Source: Lepus europaeus (taxonomy: Eukaryota; Chordata; Mammalia; Lagomorpha; Leporidae). Taken from it: a stretch of DNA of 64,000 bases. The translations under genes and the position numbers were made by a program. The notes below the pieces were generated by a model. It ran no database searches, had not been told where the DNA came from, and saw only the letters and a list, made by a program, of their open reading frames with translations. The stretch is taken from the NCBI RefSeq assembly GCF_033115175.1, contig NC_084830.1, positions 42,229,409 to 42,293,408 of the forward strand, written 5' to 3'. Within the stretch, counting starts at the first letter, position 1, and every line of letters begins with the position of its first letter. Of the stretch, positions 45,244 through 56,708 are shown piece by piece.

Positions 45244-45553
45244 TATTTATTTTAATTTTTACTTGAAAGGCAGAGAGACAGAGAGGGGACTTTCATCCTC
45301 TAATTCACTCCCTAAATGCCCACAGAGGCCCGGCGCTGGGCCAGGTAGAAGCCAAGAGCCAGGAACTCCACTGAAGACTCCCCATGTGGGTGCCAGCGAC
45401 CCAGGTACATCAGCGATCGCCTGCTGCCTCCCAGGCACAGTAGCAGGAAGCGGCATCAGAAGAGGAGTAGCCAGGACTTGAACCAGGCATTCTGATATGA
45501 GATGAGGGCATTCAAAGTGGTGACTTCGCCTGCTGCGCCACAACGCCAGCCTT
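45244..45553 (-). repeat. CSINE
   Basis: TTATTTATTTTAATTTTTAC tail, GAAAGGCAGAGAGACAGAGA, to CGCCACAACGCCAGCC. Confidence 0.85.
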
Positions 45554-45801
45554 ACCTGAAATAATTTTAGCCAATTAACAACAGATTTAAAATTTTAAAT
45601 TTAGACACCATAACCATAGATTTCCAAGACCCACACTGAACACACATAATTCTGTCACCATAAGCACTCCATATATACAGATGAGGATGCACGAGGTTAG
45701 CCATCATTTGACATAAATGTATTTTCTTGTTCAGCCTATGAATGAGCCAATGGAATGATTTCTGGAAGGAATTTGTGCATACTTGGTTGGTTTCCTAGAA
45801 G

Positions 45802-45806
45802 AAAAA

Positions 45807-45845
<39 letters not shown>

Positions 45846-45847
45846 AA
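45802..45847 (+). repeat. (AAAT)n microsatellite
   Basis: Eleven perfect AAAT units, not attached to a recognisable SINE. Confidence 0.96.
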
Positions 45848-46423
45848 TCAGGACTGCCTAATAGTAATAGTGAACCAGAACTGATTTGCCCTTACATCTG
45901 ATGGGTAGATCACGTGGGACTCCCTGAGCTGCCTCAGTGCGCCAGCAGAGCCTGACTCAGAGCGAGTGGCACTGTTGTCTCATGCATTCCCGGTGGGCCT
46001 GGGGCTGGAGTCCAGCTGCATGCTGACCTTCTCTGGGCCTCACTTTGCTCTCCCGAGCTGTTGCTTTGAGCAAGAAGGCCCGTTATGGGGTGGTTACTAT
46101 CAAATTAGAAAAACTCAGCCTGGTCACGCCTCTACGTCCCAACTCCAGCTTGTACACAACGCACCTGTTTGTGTCCCCACAGCAGCCTGGGCTCATCCTA
46201 CTTCCACACCATTTATTGCGTTGTTTCATAATGGCCGGCAATCCTGACACCTTTCATACCATATTTTACTATTATAGGACTTCAGAAAGTATAACCTTTC
46301 AGTTGGGAGTTGCTGTTCCCTCATTACTTGCATCAGATAGGCCTCCTGAGGTTAGACTTAAAGACTTCATGAAACCACTGAACTCTGATTTATCTTACAT
46401 AATGAGATACAAGCTTTTTGTAT

Positions 46424-46425
46424 AA

Positions 46426-46461
<36 letters not shown>
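46424..46461 (+). repeat. (TA)n microsatellite
   Basis: About 18 TA units with one TATG variant. Confidence 0.95.
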
Positions 46462-47090
46462 CCTAGAGAGCAGCAGCTTGGAAATTATTTATAAATCTCT
46501 AAGGAAGTTCAAAGAGTCAAGTTTTCTAGGGAACTCTGCAATCTATGTACTAAGACTTAAAAATAAGACAGGTGAGTTGTCAGGGGTTGACGTTGTTGTA
46601 CTTTCTTCAAGGTAGAGATGCTCTTGTCCGTGTCTCTACCTGCGATGTTTGAAGGCACTAAACGTATCACCCAGTGAATATATGTGGAATGAGTAAAGCA
46701 CACGAATGTCAATACATACACCTTTTCTTAATCACCAGCCCAGGAGGGCTGTCCTGTAGTCACCGACCAGAGGCTTTAGTAGGACCTGGACTTCAGTCTA
46801 GCTCTCGAGAAAAGCCCAGGTGACAACACGGAGAGCTGAGGTGTGCTGCCTAAAGGCTACACAACCATGAGCTTCTACTGATTTGGTGACCTCTGCGTCA
46901 AATTCAGTTCTCCACAGAAGCACCTTTACTGGGTTATGATTAGTCATTGCTGAGTTGGAACAAAGGAAAAAACCCACAGGACATTGTTGCTGTGTTGAGA
47001 AACAAAATCACTATTTAAGACAACTGCCCAATCCTTTAGAAAGTAAGCTCAATGAGAGCAGAGACTTGGCTGTTCTCAACATTTTATATT

Positions 47091-47421
47091 TTAAAAGATT
47101 TATTTTTATATTATTCATTTGAAAGGCAAAATAACAGAAAGAGGGAGAGACAGAGATAGATTTTTCCATCTGCTGTTTTGCTTCCCAAATGCCCTCAGTG
47201 GCCAGGGCTGAGCTAAGCCAAAGTCAGGAGCCAGGAATTCCGTCCAGGTCTCCCATGTGGGTGGCAGGGACTCAAGTACAGGGGCCATCCTCTGCTGTCT
47301 CCTAGGTGCATTAGCAAGGAGCTGGATCAGAAGCAGAGCAGCCAGGACTCAAAACGGCACTTCAATATGGGATGCCATTGTCATAGGCGGCATTTTAACC
47401 CACTGCAACACCAGGCTGGTC
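47091..47421 (-). repeat. CSINE
   Basis: AAAAGATTTATTTTTATATT tail, GAAAGGCAAAATAACAGAAA, to AACACCAGGCTGGTCCC. Confidence 0.85.
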
Positions 47422-48060
47422 CCTTAATATTTTTTTGTAGTGTTATAAATATCACACAATGTGGGCCTAGAAACATATTTAATTTATATTGGATGAATGA
47501 ATGAATTTTATCACCCAATATCCTTTATGTAAAGAACTATACAGTACGTTCTTTTTTGATGTACTACATGAAGAAAGTTAGTCTTCCTGAATAAAACTGG
47601 TGTGCATTTTTTCACTAGACAGCATGAATTTGTTTCTCTTTGACTTCTCTTCCAGGAAGACCAAAGTGAGCCATTCCAAGAATATATTAATTGGACTTCC
47701 TTTGTCTCTCCTCTTTCTAGTCTAGTCCGCCACAGCCAGGAATTCTTTATGGAAAAAATCATGAGACCAAAAGATTAGATCCTGTGTCCCCTTTTCATTC
47801 GAGCCCCAGTCCATTTCTCCCGTACTCAAGGCCTCATCTATTTGTTCTCTCCTTGTCCCCCTGTCCCACTTGCCTTTGCCTTCTGCCATCTGCCATGTTT
47901 CAAATATGAGATCCATCATCCCCTTAGCACAAGCAGTGTATTCCCACCTCCAGCACATTTCTGCTACTTTACAATACTCTTTCCTCTCATATCTCAAGTG
48001 CTGATCCTCCCTGAACTCCCTGACCAGAGACTTCATTCTTTTTTAATTATTATTTTAGAA
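47422..48060. other. No gene recognised
   Basis: Unique sequence. The 104-codon minus-strand ORF at 47722-48036 has no recognisable domain. Confidence 0.35.
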
Positions 48061-48061
48061 T

Positions 48062-48350
48062 GTGATTTGTTTGTTTTCATTTTATTTGAAAAGCAGAGAG
48101 ACAGAGAAAGACACATAGAGAGAGATCTTCCACCTGCTGGTTCACTCCCCAAATGCCCGCCACAGCCAGAGGTGGGCCAGGAGCCTGGAACTTTATCTGG
48201 ATCTCCCACACAGATGGCAGGGACCCAAACACTTGATATAACCTGCTGCCTCCCAGGATGCACATTGGCAGGAAGCTGGATCCAAAGCACAGCAGCCAGG
48301 ACTTGAATCAAGCACTCGGATATGGAATGCAGGGGGCCCAGTTAGCAGCT
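48062..48350 (-). repeat. CSINE
   Basis: TTTTCATTTTATTTGAAAAG tail, CTTCCACCTGCTGGTTCACT, degraded head after TATGGAATGCAGGGGGCCCA. Confidence 0.82.
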
Positions 48351-48354
48351 TGTA

Positions 48355-48480
48355 CTGCCTGTGTTTGAATCAAAGTAGCTCCACTTATTATGACTCAGTT
48401 TCTTCATTAGTGCTACTGTAGTTACTGCCTGGTAAGGTTATGTAAGGATTCAATACAATTTTACCCATTTTCAATATTAG
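48355..48480 (+). repeat. MIR SINE fragment
   Basis: AGTAGCTCCACTTATTATGA, CTCAGTTTCTTCATTAGTGC, then GTTATGTAAGGATTCAATAC. Confidence 0.55.
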
Positions 48481-48487
48481 CTACTAA

Positions 48488-48560
48488 TATTCTCCCTCTC
48501 TCTAACTCTTTCAAATAAAGAATCTTAAAAAAAAACAAAAACAAAAACAAAAACAAAAAA
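48488..48560 (+). repeat. CSINE tail stub with (AAAAAC)n
   Basis: TTCTCCCTCTCTCTAACTCTTTC, AAATAAAG, AATCTT is a bare SINE 3' end; its A-tail has become a hexanucleotide array (48527-48560). Confidence 0.8.
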
Positions 48561-48564
48561 CCAG

Positions 48565-48874
48565 ACATTTACTTATTTGGAAGTTAGAGTTAGAGAGAGA
48601 GAAAGAGAAAATCTTCCATCCTCTGGTTCATTCCCCAGGTGGTTTTAATGGCCAAGGCTGGGTCCATGCCAAAGCCAGGAGCCAGGAGCTTCATGCAGGT
48701 CTCCCACGTGGGAGGCAGGGGCCTAAGCACATGGGCCATCTTCTGCTTTCCCAGGTGCATTAGCAGGGGGAGCTAGTTCAGAAGTGGAGCAGCCGGGGGA
48801 CTTGAACCTGAGCCCATAGGGGATGCCAGCATCACAGGCAGCAGCTTAACCCACTACACCACAGCGCTGGTCCC
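48565..48874 (-). repeat. CSINE
   Basis: ACATTTACTTATTTGGAAGT tail to CCACAGCGCTGGTCCC; immediately after the hexanucleotide array. Confidence 0.88.
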
Positions 48875-49111
48875 TGGGTGTCTCTTAACAACAGGGACGT
48901 GTTCTGAAAAAATTGTGTTGTTGGCCATTGTGCCATTGTGCTCACCTCCTGCGATGGGCCTGCAGCAAACCCACAGTAGAGGTCAATCACTCGAGATAGC
49001 TTCTTGGAGCAGTTAGGAGGTCTACACAAGAGCGGAATGAAGCTGCTTCCAGCATAACATGACATCCTGTTTTACAGTCACCTTTTTTTTTTAAGAGTAC
49101 ACTCTAAAACA

Positions 49112-49398
49112 ATGATAGTCCGTGAGCATTTAGCCCACCTGTTAAGATGCCCATGTGCCTGGGCTCAGTTCTCACCTCCAGCTGCTGACTCCAGCTTCCT
49201 ACCAACACAGACCCTTGGAGGCCACAGTGAGAGGACTCAAGAAATTGGACCCCTGCCACCCACGTGGGAGACCTGTACTGAGTTCCCAGCTCCTGTCTTT
49301 GGACCCTAGGGGACATTGCAAACATTTGGGAAGTGAACCAGTGGACAAGTGCCCTGTCTCTTTCTCTGTTTGTCAAATGAACAAAAATTCTTCAGAAA
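49112..49398 (+). repeat. CSINE, diverged older copy
   Basis: GTGAGCATTTAGCCCACCTG head, CCCACGTGGGAGACCTGTAC, GTGAACCAGTGGACAAG, degraded tail. Confidence 0.75.
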
Positions 49399-51195
49399 AT
49401 GATTGAGCATGGTCTAGTAAATACAGATCAATAACAATATTTATTAGCACTACCAGGTATTATGTGCTATACATAACTGAATTACTATATTTTTGCTATA
49501 TGATTGGCAGTATAGTAATTTGCACCAGCATCACACACGAGACGATGAATAGTGCATTGCACTATGACATTATAGGGGCTATGATGTCACTAAGCAATAG
49601 GAATTTTTCAGCTCCATTAGAATCTCAGGGGGACCATGATTGTATATGTAGTCCAGCCTCGACTTAAATGTCATTATGCAGTGTGTGACTGCATTATCTT
49701 ACTTAAGTCTCACAGTCATTCTATTAGGTAGGAGGTAGTATCTTGGTTGTAGTAAACACGCATTATACAAGTACACTGGTTTAATACACATGACTGTGGC
49801 ATCCAAAGAGCACTTTGTAAGAATCCTTGGTACTCTGAGATTTCCTTTCAGTTTCCTCTCAATATTGTTTCTTTTTTCTTAGTCTGTTTATGACCCTGCC
49901 TGGGTTTCTGTTTCAAGATTCAGGTCTTCTTACTTGGCAGCCTTTTTCTCAGAGCAAGTGACAGGTTATAACATCCGACACACACTCCTGGGCCAGGACC
50001 CAACTTCAAACTCTTCTCCAAACCCTTTGTTCTGGGTAGGTATGAGGAAAACACGGAATGCACATGGAAGAAAGTGTAAAATCTGACTGAGAGTCATTAC
50101 AGGACATCCTTCTGACCGTGGACATGATCATTCATTGTCTTTCTCCTCACCCCAGCAAGCTGGTGTAGGAAGACACTAATAATCGTTGAAGCATTACTTG
50201 GTTTGGGTCTTATCATGACATTGTATTAGATTTTTCTAAGTCGAGGACTTAGGGAAGGTATCCTCTTTCCGATGGGAGGAGGCTGTTCTATCCACTCATC
50301 TTCCCTCTCATACATGTATCTCAGTATTATCTAAGGACCTTAAAGTGCCAGTCAATCTTGGCTTCGTCTTGCATCATACAGGATACTCTAAACTATTATG
50401 GGCTACATTCTGAAGACACATTGGATAGAGACTGGAAATTATTTATACGTGTCCAGTGAAATTCAAGTGCACAAATTCCCTGGAGAACTTTACAATACAG
50501 TCATTTAAATAAAACAGGTTAATTGAAAGAGGTTGATGTCATTAGACATTCTTAGGCCCCCACAGTGAGATGCTGCACATATAAAGACAGGATTCTATCC
50601 CACAGCTTGCAATCTAAAATTAGATAAACACAGGCAAGCCAGACAAACATAGGCAGCACTTTTTTTTCAGCCAAAAAGAAATGATGGAAGAGAAAAATGA
50701 ACATAGTGAGTTAAAAAGGCAAAGGGAATTGGCAAATATTTTATCTCCTGCCTTTCATCTGTAGCCATAATTAGCTCTGCAGAAGCAATGGTATTAAGTT
50801 AAAGAGGGAGGCTGTGTGAGGGTCCCTGACGGATGTTGGAACAGCACCCCCAGTCTCAGATGTCCGGAAACTCCTTTTGTCCAGCACTCCTGGTAAGTCC
50901 CCACTTGCCTGACTTTGGGTCCCGAAAGTCTACTATCTCCAAGCTCAGCACCAGGCCTGACAGCCCGACCAGCATGTTAGGAAATACAGCTTCCAACAGC
51001 TGATGGAGTTTGGAAGTTACACTGCAGCAGGCCACGTGCTCTGGAGGTGAGCAGCCTGGGTGCCCACGTGAACTTCAGGTTGAGACTCCCCGTTAACCCC
51101 CATCCTATGTGGTCAGTCCACAAGCCAAGTTCACGGCCAAGCCTGGCTGACTTCCTCCCTGATGTTAGGTTACACACACACACACACACACACCC
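49399..51195. other. No gene recognised
   Basis: About 1.8 kb of AT-leaning unique sequence; a MIR-like piece at about 49675-49740 (TTAAGTCTCACAGTCATTCT) and a (CA)n at 51171-51193. No coding region supported. Confidence 0.4.
51171..51193 (+). repeat. (CA)n microsatellite
   Basis: About 11 CA units. Confidence 0.92.
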
Positions 51196-51199
51196 CTAA

Positions 51200-51450
51200 A
51201 ATGTGTCTGGCTTCAGGCTAGGTGGTAGGGATGCAGGTAAATATGCCTTCTTTTGGAGCTTACAATTTATTTTGGGAGACAGCTGACAGAACATTTTAAT
51301 ACAATGTGGTAAATGCAGTGGCAGAGGGCTGGTCAGGGTGAAGCTCTAAGCAAAGCTACCCAGCCAGATTGGGTGGTCAGGGAAAGGTTACTGGAAAAGA
51401 GCATTCTGAGAGCCGGGCAGAAGGAAGGGAGCCAAACGCCAGAAGAATAG
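51200..51450 (-). repeat. LINE2 fragment, antisense
   Basis: TTTTGGAGCTTACAATTTAT, GGTCAGGGAAAGGTTACTGG, CATTCTGAGAGCCGGGCAG: L2 3' end read backwards. Confidence 0.65.
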
Positions 51451-51466
51451 GTTTTAAAAAGAGAAA

Positions 51467-51785
51467 GGGCGGGCGCCGCGGCTCAATAGGCTAATCCTCC
51501 ACCTTGCGGTACCGGCACACTGGGTTCTAGTCCCGGTTGCCCCTCTTCCAGGCCAGCTCTCTGCTGTGGCCCGGGAGTGCAGTGGAGGATGGCCCAAGTG
51601 CTTGGGCCCTGCACCCCATGGGAGACCAGGAGAAGCACCTGGCTCCTGCCTTCGGATCAGCGCGGTGTGCCGGCCGCAGCATGCTGGCCGCAGCAGCCAT
51701 TGGAGGGTGAACCAACGGCAAAGGAAGACCTTTCTCTCTGTCTCTCTCTCTCACTGTCCATTCTGCCTGTCAAAAAAAAAAAAAA
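51467..51785 (+). repeat. CSINE, second subfamily
   Basis: GGGCGGGCGCCGCGGCTCAA head, CCGGCCGCAGCATGCTGGCC segment, CTGTCAAAAAA tail. Still rich in CpG, so probably young. Confidence 0.92.
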
Positions 51786-52764
51786 GAGAGAGAGAGAGGG
51801 AGGAAAACGGTCAAACTCCACAGCTGTCAGGTAGAACGGATCTGGAGAAAGTCTGCTGGACTGTCAAGTAGCAGCAGGTCAAGGGCGGCCGCGGGCAGGG
51901 AATTCAGGAGGTGAAGGCAGCCCCACTGCCCCGCAGGCTGAGGAAGTACAGGGAGATAAGACACAAAGCGTGGCTGAGAAAAGAAAGTGAGGGGATGATG
52001 TCATCAAGGGAAGTTATGTTTTCTTTTTGATCAGCAGGGCAGGTTTCTAATCAGAAAAGAGCTGATGGGAGATAAAGAGAAAAAAGATAATTGATGGACA
52101 AAGGGAACAGGTTCTTCCTTCCAGATTTCACTTTTGTTCTCTTGGGATGGGCTCTGATCCTCCTCCTGATGCTACGAGCTCCGAGGCAGACCTGGCTTCT
52201 AGTTTCCCTTGCATGGAATGCACCTCCCTAAGAGATAACAATGACATGGACTAAATCACACAGAAGTCCTGATGGCCGACTCCCTTTCCAACAAATTAAT
52301 CTAAGAACTAATGTGCCTACAAACACGTGACATACCTTTCTAGTTTAGAACACTTGCGTCTACAATTCAGGGCTCCCATGTCCCATGTCCTGGAGGCTTA
52401 ACTATTAACCAGACTAACCAATTGGAAGGCTCTTGGTTTGAAATGGATTTATAACAAAGAGGGCTTTAGAGGGTTATTTAATCCAGGCTCGGGTGAAAAC
52501 TGAGGGCAAGACCCCTATAACCGCTGGCGTACTCAGCCAAGACAGTGCTTGCCAAATTTGCTCCATGACAAATCTTCACCTTCGTTGTTTATCAGCATAC
52601 ATTACTGAGGCCATCAGAAACTGCACCCTCTGTTTCCTCCACAACAAGTATATGAAAAGGTCTTGGGTAGACCATCTTAGTAACTATGTGTGAGTTTTGG
52701 TAATTTTAACTATTGGTGTAAACTAATTTCCAAGTTACAGGAGGTGATTTTCTTCCACTCTTTT
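51786..52764. other. No gene recognised
   Basis: Unique sequence; nothing recognised. Confidence 0.35.
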
Positions 52765-53081
52765 TTTTTTTTTTTTTTTAACAGGTAGAGTTATAGACAG
52801 TGAGAGGGAAAGACAGAGAAAGGCCTTCCTTCTGTTGGTTCACCCCGAAAATGGCCGCTATGGCTGGAGCTACGCCGATCCGAAGCCAGAAGCTAGGTGA
52901 TTCTTCCTGGTCTCCCATGCGGGTGCAGGCCCCAAGCACCTGGGCCATCCTCCACTGCCTTCCAGGGCCACAGCAGAGAGCTGGACTGGAAGAGGAGCAA
53001 CCAGGACTAGAACCCGGTGCCCATATGGGATTCTGGCACCGCAGGTGGAGGATTAGCCAAGTGAGCCAAGGCGTTGGCCCA
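52765..53081 (-). repeat. CSINE, second subfamily, with TSD
   Basis: T-run, AACAGGTAGAGTTATAGACA, to CCAAGGCGTTGGCCC. TCTTCCACTCTTTT at 52751 and 53082. Confidence 0.93.
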
Positions 53082-53281
53082 TCTTCCACTCTTTTATACT
53101 GAGAACACCTCTTCCATTATGCTGGCTTGGTTTTTCATATTGTTTAGTAATTTAACAAAAATGCCAAAATGAAGTTATGTCTTCTTTTAAACTTCAACAA
53201 TGGCACTTAAGAAAAAAAATCGGAGCTGACAGCCAAAAAGAAACAGAAAATTGCTGCAGCCCAATAAAATGCCAGAATTTG

Positions 53282-53622
53282 ATTTTTTTTTTTTTAAGAT
53301 TTATTTTACTTGAAAGGCGCACTTACAAAGAAAGGGAAGATACAAAGAGATCGATCTTCCATCCACTGGTTCACTCCCCAAACGACCATAATATCCAAGG
53401 TTTGGGCCAGGCCAAAACCAGGAGCCAAGAACTCTAGCCAGGTCTCCCATATGGGTTGCAGGGGCCCAAGCACTTGGGCCATTTTCTGCAGCTTTCCTAG
53501 ATGCATTAGCAGGGAGCTGGATCGGAGGTGGAGCAGGTGAGACCTGACCCATTAGTCAAATGGGATGCCATGTCCCAGATGTCCCAGGCAACAACTTAAC
53601 TCACGACGCAATAATGCTGGTC
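53282..53622 (-). repeat. CSINE
   Basis: T-run, TTTAAGATTTATTTTACTTG, to ACGCAATAATGCTGGTCCC. Confidence 0.87.
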
Positions 53623-53652
53623 CCTGTTGCACTTTTTTTTTTTTAATTTATT

Positions 53653-53974
53653 GGGGGTCCCGGTGCTTAGGCACAGCAGGTTAAAGCCCTGGCCTGAGGC
53701 GCCGGCATCCCATATGGGTGCTAGTTCTAGTCCTGGCTGCTCCTCTTCCGATCCAACTCTCTGCTATGGCCTGGGAATCAGTAGAAGATGGTCCAAGTCC
53801 TTGGGCCCCTGAACCCATGTGGGAGACCTGGAAGAAGATCCTGGCTCCTGGCTTCAGATCAGCACAGTTCCGGCCATTGCGGCCATCTGGGGAGTGAACC
53901 AGTGGATGGAAGACCTCTCTCTCGGTCTCTACCTCTCGCTGTAACTCTTTCAATAAAATAAAATAAATCTTTGG
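53653..53974 (+). repeat. CSINE, first half of a tail-to-tail pair
   Basis: GGGGTCCCGGTGCTTAGGCA head to AAATAAAATAAATCTTTGG. Abuts an opposite-strand copy. Confidence 0.9.
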
Positions 53975-53975
53975 A

Positions 53976-54240
53976 AAGGCACAGTTACAGAGGCGGGTGT
54001 GTGTGTGTGTGTCTTCCATCCGTTGGTTCATTCCCTAACTAGCTGCAAACGGCTGGCCGGATCCGAAGCCAGGTGCCAGGAGCTTCTTCTGGGTCTCCCA
54101 CATGGGTGCAGGGGTCCAAGGACTTGGGCCATAGCACAGAGGTGGATCAGAAGTGGAACAGCTGGGACTCAAACTGGAACCCATATCGGATGCTGGGGCT
54201 GCAGGCAGTGGCTTTACCTGCTAGGCCACAGCACCAGCTT
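53976..54240 (-). repeat. CSINE, second half of a tail-to-tail pair
   Basis: AAAGGCACAGTTACAGAGGC, (GT)n at 53995-54012 in place of the GA tract, to GGCCACAGCACCAGC. No A-tail of its own. Confidence 0.88.
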
Positions 54241-54420
54241 GGCACTGATTTCAATGCTTGTATTTATTATGTGCCAGGGAGCTCATCATAAGCCTCTTGA
54301 GAACAGGAATTGGTTTTTGTCTGTCATCTATTCCCCTTACGCACAAATACAGTACTTACCATTTTGTAGGAATTCAGTGAACACAGGTAATAGTGGGTTG
54401 ATTTTAAAAAAGTTTTAATA

Positions 54421-54550
54421 TAAGAGGCCTTCAAAAAGTTCATGGAAAATACATCTAATGTAAAAAAAAAATACATGGGTTTAAACTTTTTTGCACCAAA
54501 ATACATTTTTAAAAGATTTTATTTACTTTATTTGAAAAGCAGAGTTAGAG

Positions 54551-54586
<36 letters not shown>

Positions 54587-54893
54587 TGTCCTCCATCCAC
54601 TGGTTCACTCCTCAGATGGCCGCAAGGGCCGGAGCTGCGCCGATCCGAAGCCAGGAGCCTCTTCCGGGTCTCCCATGCAAGTTCAGAGGCCCAAGGGCTT
54701 GGGCCATTTTCTACTGCTTTCCCAGGCCATAGCAGAGAGCTGGGTTGAAAGTGGAGCAGCCAGGACTTGAACCAGCGCTCACATGGGATGCCGGCACTGC
54801 AGGCGGCAGCTTTACCTGCTATGCCACAGCACCAGCCCCTAAATTTACTCTTTATTTCTGTTTTTCCACAGAACTTTTCAAAGTACCCTCCTA
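54421..54893 (+). mobile_element. Mariner-like non-autonomous DNA element split by a CSINE
   Basis: Terminal inverted repeats: left TTCAAAAAGTTCATGGAAAA (54430) and right, read in reverse, TACTTTGAAAAGTTCTGTGG. Both ends lie next to TA dinucleotides (54421 and 54892), the Tc1/mariner target. A CSINE fills 54509-54838; without it the element is about 145 bp. It has no coding capacity. Confidence 0.7.
54509..54838 (-). repeat. CSINE inside the mariner-like element
   Basis: TTTTAAAAGATTTTATTTAC tail, GAGAGA tract, to CCACAGCACCAGCCCC. Confidence 0.92.
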
Positions 54894-55589
54894 GATTTGT
54901 CATTTGGTAATACAAGTATCTTCCCAAAGCAGAGTCCTAAGTTTTTTGCTCTTTTAATAAAAGCACACAAGGCAACATGCTTTTCATAAAACATTACCTT
55001 CCTGCTACCAAGACTGGGGAAAGCGCATTTGTGAGTGATTCTTTTGGTTTAAATTCTGAAATTAAATGCGATCAGCTATCAAATACTGGCATGCAGATAT
55101 ACACAGCGCACACCTGGCAACACAGTTGGCATTTATCAACACTTATTGAATTAAAGAACGAATTGGGCAATCATTCAACCTGAAGCTGTTCCCTCACCAG
55201 TAAAATCAAGTTATTACTTCTCCACCTCCCACCCGAGATTACTGTCAGGAACACACGACAGAACAGTTGGGGAAATGGTTTAAATGCTGTAAAGGCTCAT
55301 CACCACCTTCCGGCAGATTCTGTATGTTGACCTGTCACTCCCATGAGCTGGCATTTTTAAGGCTACCAAGTGAATCTAGTGTTTAATTAAAGCTCACAAC
55401 GAACGCAGGAAATTATTTTAAACATTTATAACTGGGGCGGTGTAGGCCATTCCTAATTCTGTCTGGTTGCGGGGCTGCGGTGCCACGTACCAAACGGCTG
55501 TGACCAACTCCCACTCTCAGGACAAACTCGTTTTTCTCCGGTGTGCGAACAGCTAAGCTAATACACACACAGCACGAACCAGGGACCCC
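54894..55589. other. Repeat-free upstream flank of PABPC1
   Basis: Unique sequence with no SINE or LINE; GC rises towards the CpG island. I see no coding region. Confidence 0.5.
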
Positions 55590-56468
55590 AACCTAGCACC
55601 CCAAGGCAACGCGTGGTCAGACCCCCCCAGCCACGGCCGCCCCGACCGCCGCCAGCGGCGACCCGGCGACACCGCGGACAGCGAGGCTCGGCGCCCAGCC
55701 TCCCCTCCCCCTCCCCACGCAGCCCCGGGCGGCGCCGCGGGCCCCTGGCCCCGGACGGTTGGGGTCCCCGAGCGGTGGCCGGCGCCCGCGGCCAGTTGGG
55801 CAGGGCGAGCGCCGCGGCCGTTGAGGACTGCAGCTCCCGGCAGGCACCGCTTCCGCGGCCGACGCGCGTGGCGGCGCTGCCCGCTGGGAGTCGTAGTGCG
55901 GTCCGGGTAGGAGGAAAGGGGGAAGCAAGCCGCCGCCACCGGCTCCCCCCGTGCACGTCTCGGACACTGGGCCTGGAGGGGCCCTCGCCGGCCTACCCGT
56001 GCCCGGCGTCCCCTCGGAGCGTGGGGAGCGCGGAGAGGGACCCGGCGCGGCGGGAAAGAGGCCCCGGAGGCCGCGCACGTGCGGGGTGGTTAGCGCTGAG
56101 GAACCCGGAAGCGCCGCGCACCGCCCACCGCGGCGGGGACGGGTTAACGCTTCCTGCGGGTGGAGGTGGGGGCGGGCTGTGCGCCACGAGGGGCAGCCCC
56201 AGCCGACTCCGCCGAGCAGCGCCTGCCAGCCGGCCCTCCCTTCCCCCCCTCCCGCGGGCCCTACGCCGCGAGGCCCCGCCCCCGGCAGCGGCGCGTGCGC
56301 AGAGACCCCGCCCCTCCGCCCAGCCCCACCCCCACCCCCGCCGCCGCCACCTCTCTCCCTTCCTCTGCGCTCTTTCCTCCTCCTGCTCTCTTCCCTCCTC
56401 CCCCTCGCCGCCTTGACTCCGCCTCCTCCGGCGCTGACGCTCGCGTAGGGCTCTGGCGTCAGACGCGC

Positions 56469-56524
56469 GGGGCGGGGCGGGTGCGGCGGGGGTATAAGTA
56501 GAGGGTGCAGGAGGCGGTGCTTCC
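56469..56524 (+). promoter_or_regulatory. PABPC1: PABPC1 core promoter (GC boxes and TATA-like box)
   Basis: Overlapping GC boxes (GGGGCGGGGCGGG, about 56469-56481) precede TATAAGTA at 56493-56500, which lies 32 bp upstream of the inferred cap site. Just upstream are CRE-like half sites (TGACGC near 56435, GCGTCA near 56457). Transcription-factor binding is inferred from motif matches only. Confidence 0.8.
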
Positions 56525-56535
56525 CCTTCTCCCCG
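56525..56535 (+). promoter_or_regulatory. PABPC1: 5' TOP motif
   Basis: The inferred mRNA start is C followed by an unbroken pyrimidine run (CCTTCTCCCC) and then G. This is the terminal oligopyrimidine signature of translation-apparatus mRNAs, and PABPC1 is a known TOP mRNA controlled through mTORC1 and LARP1. It depends on transcription starting at this C. Confidence 0.82.
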
Positions 56536-56593
56536 GCGGTTAGTGCTGAGAGTGCGGAGTGTGTGCTCCGGGCTCGGAACACACATTTATTAT

Positions 56594-56656
56594 TAAAAAA
56601 ATCCAAAAAAAATCTAAAAAAACCTTTAAAAACCCAAAAAAAAATTTACAAAAAAT
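56594..56656 (+). promoter_or_regulatory. PABPC1: A-rich autoregulatory tract in the 5' UTR
   Basis: Six short oligo(A) blocks are separated by TCC, TCT, CCTTT, CCC and TTTAC spacers, starting about 70 nt from the cap. Mammalian PABPC1 mRNA is known to be repressed when PABP, with partners such as IMP1 and UNR, binds such an A-rich tract in its own leader. Position, length and block pattern match the human element. Confidence 0.9.
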
Positions 56657-56708
56657 CCGCGTCTCCCCCCGCCGGAGACTTTTATTTTTTTTTTTTCCTC
56701 TTTTATAA

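Larger units (their letters stand above)
45554..47090. other. No gene recognised; two microsatellites
   Basis: Unique sequence around the AAAT and TA arrays listed separately. Overlapping ORFs at 45966-46425 (93 and 126 codons) have no recognisable domain. Confidence 0.35.

Noticed and set aside
55613-56606. Long ORFs on both strands (up to 329 codons) in the CpG island
   Set aside because: Pro/Arg/Ala/Gly-rich translations open in several overlapping frames at once, as expected from GC content; no domain or splice structure, and they cross the PABPC1 promoter.
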